A stretch of 64,000 nt of DNA. Origin: Streptomyces lydicus (GTDB lineage: Bacteria > Actinomycetota > Actinomycetes > Streptomycetales > Streptomycetaceae). Of the stretch, positions 8,947-16,805 are shown piece after piece (within the stretch, counting starts at the first letter, position 1; the number at the start of each line of letters is the position of its first letter). Both the position numbers and the translations under genes were made by a program. The DNA lies in contig NZ_CP017157.1 of NCBI RefSeq assembly GCF_001729485.1, positions 372,001 through 436,000 of the forward strand. Reading direction: 5' to 3'. Under the pieces are notes generated by a model that made no database searches, had not been told where the DNA came from, and was given only the letters and a program-made list of their open reading frames with translations.

Positions 8947-9845
8947 CCAGCGCATCCGCAGCGATCCCGCAGCCCGGACGCACCAAGGCGTTCCTGCGCC
9001 TGGTGATGATCGAGCACTCCGTCTTCGCCCTGCCCTTCGCCTACATCGCCTCGCTGACCGCGATGTACCAGCGGGACCGGCGCATCGACTGGCTCCTGCT
9101 GCTCCTCGTCACCGTCTGCATGGTCGGCCTGCGCACCTTCGCGATGGCCGCGAACCGGATCATCGACCGCGAGATCGACGCCCGCAACCCGCGCACCGCG
9201 CACCGCGAACTGGTCACCGGCGCGGTGTCGGTGAAGTCCGCCTGGACGGGTGCGCTGATCGCCCTCGTCGTGTTCCTCGGCGCGGCGGCCCTGCTCAACC
9301 CGCTGTGCCTGGCGCTCGCGCCCGTCGCCGTGGTGCCGATGGTGGTCTATCCGTACGGCAAGCGGTTCACCAACTTCCCGCAGGCGATCCTCGGCGTCGC
9401 CCAGGCGATGGGCCCGATCGGCGCGTGGATCGCGATCACCGCGTCCTGGTCCTGGGAGGCGGTGATCCTCGGCCTCGCGGTCGGCATCTGGATCGGCGGC
9501 TTCGACCTGATCTACGCCTGCCAGGACGTGGAGACCGACCGCGAGGTCGGCGTCCGGTCGGTCCCGGCCCGCTTCGGCATCCCCGCCGCGATCCGGGGTG
9601 CGCGCGGCTGTCACCTCGTCACGACGGCGCTGTTCGTCTGGTACGCCCTGGCGACCGGCGCGGGCGCGTTCTTCTGGCTGGGCCTGCTGATCGTGGCGGC
9701 GGCCTTCGTCTACGAGCACACGATCGTCAAGCCGCACGACCTGACCCGCCTCAACCGGGCGTTCTTCCAGGTCAACGGCTTCATCGGGATCGCGCTCTTC
9801 GTCTGCGCCCTGCTGGATCTGCTGGTGCGGGGACTGGCGGTCTGA
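8943..9845 (+). CDS. mqnP: Menaquinone biosynthesis prenyltransferase MqnP (UbiA family)
   Basis: A 300-residue UbiA-family integral membrane prenyltransferase. The first Asp-rich motif is N71xxxD75xxxD79 (NRIIDREIDARNPRT) and the second is D194xxxD198 (YACQDVETDREVG); both bind Mg-diphosphate of the polyprenyl donor. The GTG start at 8943 overlaps the mqnL stop (GTGA), so longer forms starting inside mqnL are unlikely. It is expected to prenylate the 1,4-dihydroxy-6-naphthoate-derived ring. The specific assignment rests on coupling to mqnL. Confidence 0.92.
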   Translation: MTSASAAIPQPGRTKAFLRLVMIEHSVFALPFAYIASLTAMYQRDRRIDWLLLLLVTVCMVGLRTFAMAANRIIDREIDARNPRTAHRELVTGAVSVKSAWTGALIALVVFLGAAALLNPLCLALAPVAVVPMVVYPYGKRFTNFPQAILGVAQAMGPIGAWIAITASWSWEAVILGLAVGIWIGGFDLIYACQDVETDREVGVRSVPARFGIPAAIRGARGCHLVTTALFVWYALATGAGAFFWLGLLIVAAAFVYEHTIVKPHDLTRLNRAFFQVNGFIGIALFVCALLDLLVRGLAV

Positions 9846-10141
9846 GCCCGGCCTGCGGTTGAGGGGGAGCGGGGCGGACGGGCCGGGTCCTGGCGGGCCG
9901 TGGCGGGCGGGGGGGCGACGGGCCGAGCGCCTGTGGCTGCGGGTCGACGGTTCGAGCCCTGAGAGGTCGAGACCTGAGGGGTCGAGACCTGAGGGTGCGG
10001 GGTCGTGGGGGCGAGCCCTGGCGGGCTGACCGCCTGTTTGCTGTGCCCTCCGCCTTGCTCTCGCTCGTGCTTGCTCTCGCTCGTACCTCTGCCTCGCTCC
10101 TGCCGCGCCTCGCCCCGCCTCCCTTCCTTTTCCGGCAACGA
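9846..10141. other. GC-rich intergenic region between convergent mqnP and rhomboid genes
   Basis: No coding potential was recognised on either strand. The only structure seen is a short 15-bp tandem repeat, listed separately. Confidence 0.6.
9958..9996 (+). repeat. 15-bp tandem repeat, about 2.5 units
   Basis: The unit CCTGAGRGGTCGAGA occurs at 9958-9972 and 9973-9987, with a degenerate half unit after them. It is downstream of mqnP in non-coding DNA, with no obvious role. Confidence 0.6.
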
Positions 10142-10768
10142 TTACGGAGCGTAATCGGTTCCTCGCAGGTTGGTGGGGGTCGGGGTCGGGGATATCGAGC
10201 GGGGCCGGCGTTCCCGGAGGAGGGAGGCGGCCAGGACTCCGCCCGCCAGGCCGAAGAGGTGGGCCTGCCAGCTGATGCCGCTGGTGGTCGGGAGGGCGCC
10301 CCACAGGATGGAGCCGTAGACCAGGCCGACGGCGAGGCCGATGGCGATGTCGAGGGGCTTGCGTTCGATGAAGCCGCGCACCAGCAGGTAGCCGAAGAGG
10401 CCGAAGACGACGCCGGAGGCGCCGGCGGTGTTGCTGTGCGGGGCCGCGGTCAGCCAGACGCCCAGGCCGCTGGTGAGGATGATCAGCAGGACGACGGCGA
10501 GGAAGCGGCGCAGCCCGCTGCGCAGTGCGGCGACGAAGCCGAGCACCAGCAGCGGCAGGGTGTTGGCCGCCAGATGGCCGAACCCGAAGTGCATGAAGGC
10601 GGCGGGGACGACGTCGACGAGTTCGGCGGGCTCCCGCGGCTGTATGCCGAAGGTGTCCAGCGCGCCGCCGGTGACGACGTCGACGCCCTCCAGTACCCAG
10701 AGCAGGGCGACCCAGCCCAGCATCAGGCAGAGCGCGGGGCCCGCGCGTCGTGTCGTGCGTCCTGCCAT
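10142..10768 (-). CDS. Rhomboid-family intramembrane serine protease
   Basis: A 208-residue rhomboid with about six membrane segments. The catalytic pair is visible: Ser118 in NTAGASGVVFGLFG and His170 in WQAHLFGLAGG. The HFGFGHLAANT block (60-70) is the family's N-terminal His/Asn region. I chose the ATG at 10768, preceded by GGAAGGA, over longer GTG/ATG options that would run into the divergent mqnM promoter. The substrate is unknown. Such rhomboids sit beside mqn genes in related genomes (recollection), but no functional link is shown here. Confidence 0.9.
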   Translation of the reverse strand: MAGRTTRRAGPALCLMLGWVALLWVLEGVDVVTGGALDTFGIQPREPAELVDVVPAAFMHFGFGHLAANTLPLLVLGFVAALRSGLRRFLAVVLLIILTSGLGVWLTAAPHSNTAGASGVVFGLFGYLLVRGFIERKPLDIAIGLAVGLVYGSILWGALPTTSGISWQAHLFGLAGGVLAASLLRERRPRSISPTPTPTNLRGTDYAP

Positions 10769-10893
10769 CTCCGGCCGTCCTTCCCGTCCTTCGCCCCGGG
10801 CGCCCTCGGCGGGGCCCGGCATCCCCCGGTGGGGCCCGTCGGGACCTGTCGTCCCCCGGCGGGGCCCGGGAGGGCGCACAGGTAAGAACGGCC

Positions 10894-10931
10894 GTGACGG
10901 GGTCCGTGGTTCCGCCGGATAGGCTCGATGC
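10894..10931 (+). promoter_or_regulatory. Candidate leaderless promoter of mqnM
   Basis: TAGGCT at 10920-10925 is six bases before the GTG at 10932. A GTGACG-like -35 is at 10894-10899 with a spacer of 20. No ribosome binding site is present, so transcription probably starts at or next to the start codon. Confidence 0.5.
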
Positions 10932-11657
10932 GTGGAGCCGCCGCACATCGACACCAGCAAGCAGGACTCCGGACGGCGCCGTCCGTGGGTCGTGGGGATC
11001 TCCGGCGCGTCCGGGACGCCGTATGCGGCTTCCGTGGTGCGCGGGCTGCTCGCCGCCGGGGAGGCGGTGGACCTGATCGTGAGCCGGGCGTCGCGGCTGA
11101 CGTTGCTGGACGAGACCGGGATCGCGTTCCGGGACGCGCACTGGCGCGCCGACCTGCGGGAGTGGCTGGCGCGCGGGGCGGACGGGAAGCCCGCGACGTT
11201 TCCGGTGACGGACGCGGACCTGGCGCAGGTGCGTTACTGGGCGGCCGGTGATCTGGCGGCCGGGCCGTCGTCGGGCTCGTATCCGGTGAAGGGGATGCTG
11301 ATCGTCCCGGCGAGCACGGCGTGTGTGGCCGGGGTGGCGCTCGGGCTGTCGAAGGATCTGCTGCAGCGGGTGGCGAGCGTGACGCTCAAGGAGCGTCGGC
11401 GGCTGGTGGTCGCGGTGCGTGAGACGCCGCTGAACGGGCCGACGCTGAAGCATCTGGTGGCGCTGGACGAGGCGGGCGCCGTGGTGCTGCCCGCCTCTCC
11501 GGCGTTCTACGCGGGGGCGACGCACCTCCAGGATCTGGTGGACTTCGTCGCGGGCCGGGTGCTCGATGCGGCCGAGGTGCCGCACGGGCTGTACCGGCGC
11601 TGGGAGGGTGAGCTTCGGGGTGGCTCCAGGAACGAGGAGGCCCCGGACGCTCCTTAG
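10932..11657 (+). CDS. mqnM: UbiX-family flavin prenyltransferase MqnM
   Basis: A 241-residue UbiX/Pad1-type flavin prenyltransferase that makes the prenyl-FMN cofactor for the UbiD enzyme MqnL. The Rossmann-like FMN motif GISGASGTPYA is at residues 22-32, and the central block with STACVAGVALGLSKDLLQR and LKERRRLVVAVRETPL matches the family. A sequence of about 45 residues (RADLREWLARGADGKPATF) between strands 2 and 3 lengthens it over typical 190-200-residue UbiX proteins. Its TAG stop overlaps the stop of a tiny convergent gene by three bases. Confidence 0.92.
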   Translation: MEPPHIDTSKQDSGRRRPWVVGISGASGTPYAASVVRGLLAAGEAVDLIVSRASRLTLLDETGIAFRDAHWRADLREWLARGADGKPATFPVTDADLAQVRYWAAGDLAAGPSSGSYPVKGMLIVPASTACVAGVALGLSKDLLQRVASVTLKERRRLVVAVRETPLNGPTLKHLVALDEAGAVVLPASPAFYAGATHLQDLVDFVAGRVLDAAEVPHGLYRRWEGELRGGSRNEEAPDAP

Positions 11658-11788
11658 CGCTTCTTCGCGGCGGCGCGGCCGAAGCGGCGGCGGGCCCGCG
11701 GCTCGGCGGCGAGCTTGTGGACACGTGAACGATTGGCCTGGTCCTGCAGCTCGCGCATGCGGGCGTAGGCCATCTCGATCGAGTACAC
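11654..11788 (-). CDS. Small basic protein (44 residues), convergent with mqnM
   Basis: A short ORF with a good ribosome site (AGGAG, eight bases before the GTG at 11788). The product starts VYSIEMAYARMRELQDQ and ends in a very basic tail (RARRRFGRAAAKKR). The N-terminal half is predicted amphipathic helix. Codon third positions are G/C-biased as in real genes here. Its stop overlaps the mqnM stop by three bases on the opposite strand. Function is unknown; a nucleic-acid-binding role is possible from charge alone. It shares an AT-richer divergent promoter region with the Lrp gene. Confidence 0.75.
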   Translation of the reverse strand: MYSIEMAYARMRELQDQANRSRVHKLAAEPRARRRFGRAAAKKR

Positions 11789-11909
11789 GGTGACAACTCC
11801 TGTGAGATCGTCTTTGATCGTTTGAAAGATTCGCAGGGTCTAGGCCCTGTATGCCTTAGATTCTACATGCAGAACTCGAAAATGCGTAAAGATTGGAAGG
11901 CTTGAGGGC

Positions 11910-12368
11910 ATGGACGCGGTGGATAGGCAGCTCATCCAGGCACTTCGCGAGAACGGCCGGGCCTCGTACGCGGAGCTCGGCCGGCTCGTCGGCCTCTCCG
12001 GGCCCAGCGTCACGGACCGGATCAACCGCCTCGAAGCGGCCGGCGTGATCACCGGTTACCGCGCGACAGTCGACGCCGCCTCGCTCGGCCTCGGTGTCAC
12101 CGCACTGGTCGGCATTTCCCTCTCGGACGCCGCCGACCACGAGGACGTCGCCCGCCGGCTGCGCGACCTCGCCGAGATCGAGGACTGCTGGTTCATCGCC
12201 GGCGACGACTCGTACATGCTCAAGGTCAGGGTGGGCGACGTGGACGGGCTGGAGCGCACCATCCGCCGGCTCTCCGGCACCAAGGGCGTCTCCCGTACGC
12301 GCACCACGATCGTGCTCTCCACCAAGTGGGAGAACCGCGTCGGCGAACTGCCCGAGGAGGCCGAATAG
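11910..12368 (+). CDS. Lrp/AsnC-family transcriptional regulator
   Basis: A 152-residue Lrp/AsnC regulator. The N-terminal winged helix-turn-helix is clear: LIQALRENGRASYAELGRLV, then SGPSVTDRINRLEAAGVITG. It is followed by a RAM ligand-binding domain from about residue 65 (GVTALVGISL through SRTRTTIVLS). GGAAGG precedes the ATG. The 120 bases upstream are unusually AT-rich and are the natural site for autoregulation and for control of the divergent 44-residue protein. The effector is probably an amino acid; which one is not visible. Confidence 0.93.
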   Translation: MDAVDRQLIQALRENGRASYAELGRLVGLSGPSVTDRINRLEAAGVITGYRATVDAASLGLGVTALVGISLSDAADHEDVARRLRDLAEIEDCWFIAGDDSYMLKVRVGDVDGLERTIRRLSGTKGVSRTRTTIVLSTKWENRVGELPEEAE

Positions 12369-12541
12369 GCCACCGGGCAGCGGCCGGAGACGGCTCGGCG
12401 GACGGGCCCGCCACGGTTCCCGTCCGCCTCCGCGGGCGGCCCGTCCGTCGTCCGTCCGGGCGTCCCGCCGGCCGCCCGTCAGGGCGCCCCGTCCGCCGTC
12501 AGGGTGGGGGAGTAGGCTCGGCAAAGCTCGTTTTACGCATC

Positions 12542-12580
12542 GAAACGGCTAGAGACACGGCTGAAGAAACGGCTAGAGAC
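12542..12580 (+). repeat. Direct 15-bp repeat in the mqnE leader
   Basis: GAAACGGCTAGAGAC occurs at 12542-12556 and again at 12566-12580, 24 bases apart, with a partial copy (ACGGCTGA) between. It lies 35-70 bases before the mqnE start and could be a regulator site or a slippage product. Confidence 0.6.
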
Positions 12581-12614
12581 GCCTGACGACAGGGCGGAGA
12601 CGGGAGGCGACCGG

Positions 12615-13790
12615 ATGGCTGCGTCGATGGATGTGGGCCTCAAGCGGGAGCTGGAGGCGAAGGTCCACGCCGGGGAGCGGCTGACCCGCGAGGACGGCAT
12701 CGCCCTCTACGAGTCCGACGACCTGGCCTGGCTGGGCGGCCTCGCGCACGAGGTGCGCACCCGCAAGAACGGCGACGTCGTCCACTTCAACGTCAACCGT
12801 CACCTCAACATGACGAACGTGTGCACCGCGTCGTGCGCCTACTGCTCCTTCCAGCGCAAGCCGGGCGAGAAGGACGCGTACACGATGCGCATCGAGGAGG
12901 CCGTCCGCCTCGCCAAGGCGATGGAGAACGAGAACCTCACCGAGCTGCACATCGTCAACGGTCTGCACCCGACCCTGCCGTGGCGCTACTACCCGCGCTC
13001 GCTGCGCGAGTTGAAGAAGGCCCTGCCGAACGTCTCGCTGAAGGCGTTCACCGCCACCGAGATCCACCACTTCGAGACCATCTCGGGCCTGTCCGCCTCG
13101 GAGATCCTCGACGAGCTGATCGACGCCGGCCTGGAGTCGCTCACCGGCGGCGGCGCCGAGATCTTCGACTGGGAGGTCCGGCAGCACATCGTCGACCACG
13201 CCACCCACTGGGAGGACTGGTCGCGGATCCACCGCCTCGCGCACGAAAAGGGCCTCAAGACGCCCTCGACCATGCTCTACGGGCACATCGAGGAGCCCCG
13301 CCACCGCGTCGACCACGTGCTGCGGCTGCGCGAACTCCAGGACGAGACCGGCGGCTTCCAGGTCTTCATCCCGCTGCGCTACCAGCACGACTTCGTCGAC
13401 ATGCAGGACGGCAAGGTCCGCAACCGCCTCCAGGCGCGGACGACGATGGCCACCGGTGCCGAGGCGCTCAAGGTCTTCGCGGTCTCCCGTCTCCTCTTCG
13501 ACAACGTCCCGCACGTCAAGTGCTTCTGGGTGATGCACGGTCTGCAGACCACACAGCTCGCCCTCCAGCACGGCGCGGACGACATGGACGGCTCGGTCGT
13601 CGAGTACAAGATCACGCACGACGCGGACAACTACGGCACGCCGAACAAGCTGACGCGGGACGACCTGCTGGAGCTGATCCGCGACGCCGGCTTCCGCCCC
13701 GTCGAGCGCAACACCCGCTACGAGGCCATCCGCGAGTACCCGGGCCCGGACCCGGACCGCCGCGAGTCGCCCCAGCCGATGCGCGTCTGA
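12615..13790 (+). CDS. mqnE: Aminofutalosine synthase MqnE (radical SAM)
   Basis: A 391-residue radical SAM enzyme with the CxxxCxxC cluster motif at Cys70, Cys74 and Cys77 (NVCTASCAYCSF). It joins the MqnA product to SAM-derived adenosyl radical, giving aminofutalosine. It is distinguished from MqnC by ELHIVNGLHPTLPW, LTGGGAEIFDWEVRQH and the C-terminal THDADNYGTPNKLTRDDLLELI block. The ATG at 12615 follows GGGAGG; a second in-frame ATG four codons later is also possible. It has its own 246-base upstream region and is therefore probably a separate transcription unit. Confidence 0.95.
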   Translation: MAASMDVGLKRELEAKVHAGERLTREDGIALYESDDLAWLGGLAHEVRTRKNGDVVHFNVNRHLNMTNVCTASCAYCSFQRKPGEKDAYTMRIEEAVRLAKAMENENLTELHIVNGLHPTLPWRYYPRSLRELKKALPNVSLKAFTATEIHHFETISGLSASEILDELIDAGLESLTGGGAEIFDWEVRQHIVDHATHWEDWSRIHRLAHEKGLKTPSTMLYGHIEEPRHRVDHVLRLRELQDETGGFQVFIPLRYQHDFVDMQDGKVRNRLQARTTMATGAEALKVFAVSRLLFDNVPHVKCFWVMHGLQTTQLALQHGADDMDGSVVEYKITHDADNYGTPNKLTRDDLLELIRDAGFRPVERNTRYEAIREYPGPDPDRRESPQPMRV

Positions 13791-13835
13791 GCAGGTCGGA
13801 ACGGTCTGTCAGTGGCGGGCGTTAGGGTCCGGGTC

Positions 13836-14360
13836 ATGAACGTGCGTTTCGACCTGGACCCCGCCGTCACCCCCGAACTCCACGACGGTCTGTGTGAGTT
13901 GTGGACCGAGGTGTCCGACGCGGGCGGCGCGGTCGGCTTCGTCCCGCCGGTGACGCGCGAGGACATACGCCCCGACCTGCTCAGGAAGCTGACGGCGCTG
14001 GCCGAGGGGCGCGAGCGGCTGCTGGTCGGGCGCGACGAGGCCGGCCGGGTGGTGGCGACCGCGTACCTCGCCCCCAGCCCCCACCGCCTGATGAAGCACT
14101 GGATCTGGGTCTACACCGTCATGGTGCACCCCTCGCTCCAGGGGCAGGGCATCGGCCGGCAGCTGATGGCGGCCGTCGCGGAGGCCGCCCGCACCTTCGA
14201 CGGCGTCACGGCCATCCGCCTGACCTGCCGCGGCGGCACCGGCGCCCGCCGGTTCTACGAAGCCTGCGGCTACAAGGAGGTCGGCCGGGTGCCCGGCGCG
14301 ATCAAGGTCGCCGACGGTGACTTCCGCGACGACATCACCCTGTGGCTGGAGCTGGGCTGA
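13836..14360 (+). CDS. GNAT-family N-acetyltransferase
   Basis: A 174-residue GNAT acetyltransferase. The acetyl-CoA loop is VHPSLQGQGIGRQLM (Q/R-x-x-G-x-G/A type), followed by the RLTCRGGTGARRFYEACGY strand and helix typical of small-molecule GNATs. Start choice: TAGGGT at 13823-13828 lies seven bases before the ATG and no SD is present, so it is probably leaderless; a longer start at 13812 would overlap this promoter. The substrate is unknown. Confidence 0.88.
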   Translation: MNVRFDLDPAVTPELHDGLCELWTEVSDAGGAVGFVPPVTREDIRPDLLRKLTALAEGRERLLVGRDEAGRVVATAYLAPSPHRLMKHWIWVYTVMVHPSLQGQGIGRQLMAAVAEAARTFDGVTAIRLTCRGGTGARRFYEACGYKEVGRVPGAIKVADGDFRDDITLWLELG

Positions 14361-14501
14361 GGAGCGGCGGGGGAGGCCCGGCGACGGTGTCCCGGTGGCG
14401 GCGGCCGGTGACCCGGAGCCGGGGGCCCGGAAGATCACCTGTGCCGTGTGCTTGACTGGAGGGCGAGCCTTTCGGTTGCCGTTGAGAAGAAGGTCCCGTC
14501 C

Positions 14502-14792
14502 GTGAGTAGCCCCAAGTTCGCCACGCTCCGCTACACCGCCCTTCGCATCGGCCTCTTCGTCGCCTGCTTCGCCGTGGTGTGGGGGCTGGCCTACGTCCAC
14601 GTCATCCCGCTCGCGGTGGGCGCGTCCAACACCGTGTGGCTGCTGCTGCTGGCCATCGTGATCTCCGCGCCGCTCAGCTTCGTGCTGCTGCGCAAGCAGC
14701 GCGATGCGATGTCCGAGCAGATCGTCGCCAAGGTCGACCGCCAGCGTGAGCGGATCGCGGCCAACGCCAGCCAGGAGGACGGCCTGCAGTAG
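14502..14792 (+). CDS. DUF4229-type small membrane protein
   Basis: A 96-residue protein with two membrane segments: LRIGLFVACFAVVWGLAYV and NTVWLLLLAIVISAPLSFVLL. A charged C-terminal tail (RKQRDAMSEQIVAKVDRQRERI) follows. The pattern matches DUF4229. The GTG at 14502 is preceded by GAGAAGAAGG. Function is unknown; it is an actinobacterial core small membrane protein. Confidence 0.82.
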   Translation: MSSPKFATLRYTALRIGLFVACFAVVWGLAYVHVIPLAVGASNTVWLLLLAIVISAPLSFVLLRKQRDAMSEQIVAKVDRQRERIAANASQEDGLQ

Positions 14793-14891
14793 GGCGTGCC
14801 GCCCGCGCCGCGCGCAGCCCCTTCCGTCCCTCTCCGCAGGCGTCCCTTTTCCGCCGTTTCTGTAAGACGCCTCACAGTCGCCGTACGCGCC

Positions 14892-14935
14892 ACGGGCGCC
14901 CGTTGATGGAGTTCCGCTCCATGAACGGGCGCCTG
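14892..14935 (+). terminator. Strong terminator after the DUF4229 gene
   Basis: Two 20-base arms (14892-14911 and 14916-14935) with two mismatches and a five-base loop (TTCCG). It separates the DUF4229 gene from the cysteine-leader/symporter unit. Confidence 0.8.
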
Positions 14936-14978
14936 TCGCGTTGTTGGGGGTGCATTCGTCCGGTCCGCCCCCGCCGAT

Positions 14979-14998
14979 CCCAAAGATTTTCTTTGGGT
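14979..14998 (+). promoter_or_regulatory. Perfect palindrome over the -35 of the leader-peptide promoter
   Basis: CCCAAAGA-TTT-TCTTTGGG is an exact 8-bp inverted repeat at 14979-14997. It overlaps a TTGGGT -35 (14993-14998) which, with an 18-base spacer, faces TAACGT (15017-15022), seven bases before the GTG at 15030. A second, overlapping repeat is CTTTG-N7-CAAAG (14991-15007). This looks like a repressor operator. Confidence 0.55.
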
Positions 14999-15029
14999 TC
15001 CTCAAAGTTCAAGTGTTAACGTACTTGTC

Positions 15030-15134
15030 GTGAAGACAGCAGCCGCGCCCCCGTCCCCCATGAGCGTTCCGCTCGTGGCGCGCCTGCACGTCGATCTTTG
15101 CCGCTGTATGTCCGCGGCCTGTTGTCGCCGCTGA
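15030..15134 (+). CDS. Cysteine-rich leader peptide upstream of the symporter
   Basis: A short ORF of 34 residues if it starts leaderless at the GTG 15030, or 24 if it starts at the ATG 15060. It ends in ARLHVDLCRCMSAACCRR. Four cysteines fall in the last 11 residues, including a Cys-Cys pair just before the stop. This resembles the short actinobacterial leader peptides with an HVDLCR core, and the polycysteine uORFs shown in mycobacteria to act as cysteine-responsive attenuators. The TAACGT/TTGGGT promoter places the transcription start at about 15030; no SD precedes 15060. A stem-loop begins 12 bases after the stop. Inference: ribosome stalling at Cys codons sets expression of the downstream transporter. 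Confidence 0.72.
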   Translation: MKTAAAPPSPMSVPLVARLHVDLCRCMSAACCRR

Positions 15135-15146
15135 CCGATCTGATCC

Positions 15147-15188
15147 AGCGGCCGGAGATCCTGACGGAAGTACGGACCTCCTGGCGCT
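15147..15188 (+). promoter_or_regulatory. Stem-loop between leader peptide and symporter (candidate attenuator)
   Basis: The arms 15147-15161 and 15174-15188 pair at 12 of 15 positions with a 12-base loop. It sits between the leader stop (15134) and the symporter SD (GGAG at 15224). No U tract follows directly, so Rho-dependent or translational control is as likely as intrinsic termination. Confidence 0.4.
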
Positions 15189-15235
15189 CGTCCACGCCGT
15201 TTTCCGACGTTTCACCTGTCCCCGGAGTGTGTCCG

Positions 15236-16588
15236 TTGTCCACGTCTGCCGAGACCTCTGAGTCCTCACAGGCCCCCCAGACCCCGAAGTCCCGCATACC
15301 CAAGGTCCCGTTCTGGGCCCAGATCCTGATCGGCCTCGCCCTGGGCGTGCTGCTCGGCGGGATCGCCAAGAACGGTGACCTCGGCTGGCTCACCTCGACG
15401 CTCCAGCACATCGGCGATCTCTTCGTCCAGCTGCTGAAGCTGGCCGTCGCGCCGCTGGTGTTCTTCGCGATCCTGGTGTCGATCACCAACCTGCGGCAGG
15501 TCAACAACGCCGCCCGGCTCGCCACCCGCACCCTGCTGTGGTTCATGGCCACCTCGCTGATCGCGGTGGCGATCGGCCTGGCGATCGGTCTGCTGACCAA
15601 CCCGGGCGCGGGCACCGGCCTGACCCCCAAGGACGGCAAGCTCCCCGAGCACGCGGGTTCCTGGATCGACTTCCTGACCGGCATCGTCCCCACCGACGTC
15701 GTCACGCCGTTCACCGAGCTCAACGTCCTGCAGATCGTCTTCATGGCGGCCGTCGCCGGTATCGCCGCGCTCCAGCTGGGGGAGAAGGCCGAGCCGGTCC
15801 TCAAGATCAGCCGCTCGGTGCTGGAGCTGCTGCAGAAGGCCCTGTGGTGGGTCATCCGCCTCGCCCCGATCGGCACCGTCGGCCTCATCGGCAACGCCAT
15901 CGCGACGTACGGCTGGAACCTCATCGGCAAGTACGCGACGTTCACCCTCGACATCTACGTCGGCTGCGCGATCGTCCTGTTCGGCGTCTACCCGCTGCTT
16001 CTCTCGACCGTCGCCAAGGTCAACCCGCTGCAGTTCTTCCGCGGCGCCTGGCCCGCCATCCAGCTGGCCTTCGTGTCCCGCTCGTCGGTCGGCACCATGC
16101 CGGTCACCCAGCAGGTCACCGAGCGCCTCGGCGTGCCGCGGGAGTACGCCTCCTTCGCGGTGCCGTTCGGCTCGACGACGAAGATGGACGGCTGCGCCTC
16201 GATCTACCCGGCGATCGCCGCGATCTTCATCGCCCAGATCTTCGGCGTCCACCTCGGCATCGGCGACTACATCCTGATCGTCTTCGTCTCGGTCATCGGC
16301 TCCGCCGCCACCGCGGGCCTGACCGGCGCGACCGTCATGCTGACGCTGACCCTCTCGACGCTGGGCCTGCCCCTGGAGGGCGTCGGTCTGCTGATGGCCA
16401 TCGACCCGATCCTGGACATGATGCGGACGGCCACCAACGTCGCCGGTCAGTCGGTCATCCCGATCCTGGTCTCCGCCAAGGAGAAGATCCTGGACCGCGA
16501 CGCGTACGCCGGCGCCACGAGCATCAGCTTGGACGCGGCGACCGTCGAGGTCGCCGAGGAGAAGGTCCCGGCGACCGCTGCTGCCTGA
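15236..16588 (+). CDS. Dicarboxylate/amino acid:cation symporter (DAACS family)
   Basis: A roughly 450-residue DAACS (GltP/DctA/TcyP) transporter. Signatures are the serine-rich re-entrant loop FVSRSSVGTMPVTQQ, the FGSTTKMDGCASIYPA block and the substrate-site helix DPILDMMRTATNVAGQS. Start: TTG at 15236 with GGAG (15224-15227) eight bases upstream; the ORF is open further back, but the extra part overlaps the leader region. The family transports glutamate, aspartate, C4-dicarboxylates or, in TcyP, cystine. The Cys-rich leader upstream favours a sulfur-related substrate such as cystine, but this is inference. Its last eight codons lie inside a 149-bp repeat. Confidence 0.88.
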   Translation: MSTSAETSESSQAPQTPKSRIPKVPFWAQILIGLALGVLLGGIAKNGDLGWLTSTLQHIGDLFVQLLKLAVAPLVFFAILVSITNLRQVNNAARLATRTLLWFMATSLIAVAIGLAIGLLTNPGAGTGLTPKDGKLPEHAGSWIDFLTGIVPTDVVTPFTELNVLQIVFMAAVAGIAALQLGEKAEPVLKISRSVLELLQKALWWVIRLAPIGTVGLIGNAIATYGWNLIGKYATFTLDIYVGCAIVLFGVYPLLLSTVAKVNPLQFFRGAWPAIQLAFVSRSSVGTMPVTQQVTERLGVPREYASFAVPFGSTTKMDGCASIYPAIAAIFIAQIFGVHLGIGDYILIVFVSVIGSAATAGLTGATVMLTLTLSTLGLPLEGVGLLMAIDPILDMMRTATNVAGQSVIPILVSAKEKILDRDAYAGATSISLDAATVEVAEEKVPATAAA

Positions 16589-16713
16589 CCTGATCTCACG
16601 GATGCGCCCCGGCCTGCTCTGCAGGGCCGGGGCGCATTGGTGTGTGCTGCCGGAGGCGTTCGTTCGGCTGCGGATCAGACTGCGGGCCGGCTGTCGACGC
16701 AGCAGGCGTCACC
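16565..16713 (+). repeat. 149-bp direct repeat, copy 1
   Basis: It is identical to 18829-18978 except for one G missing in a run (CTGCGGGCC here, CTGCGGGGCC in copy 2). It contains the last symporter codons, the shared terminator, and 70-odd bases which on the minus strand encode the end of ArsI. Read from copy 1, that tail would be ...DACCVDSRPAV and stop. Confidence 0.97.
16602..16637. terminator. Terminator of the symporter gene (inside repeat copy 1)
   Basis: A perfect 13-bp stem (ATGCGCCCCGGCC at 16602-16614 and its complement at 16625-16637) with a 10-base loop. The same hairpin is repeated in copy 2 at about 18866-18901. Confidence 0.88.
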
Positions 16714-16805
16714 GGCCGGTTTGCTAATCGCTGCGGGAGTCGCCGAAGACATTGCCCGCACGCGAGAGATCACGCGGGAGGAGCTTCGAGCCGGCGGGGG
16801 CGACC

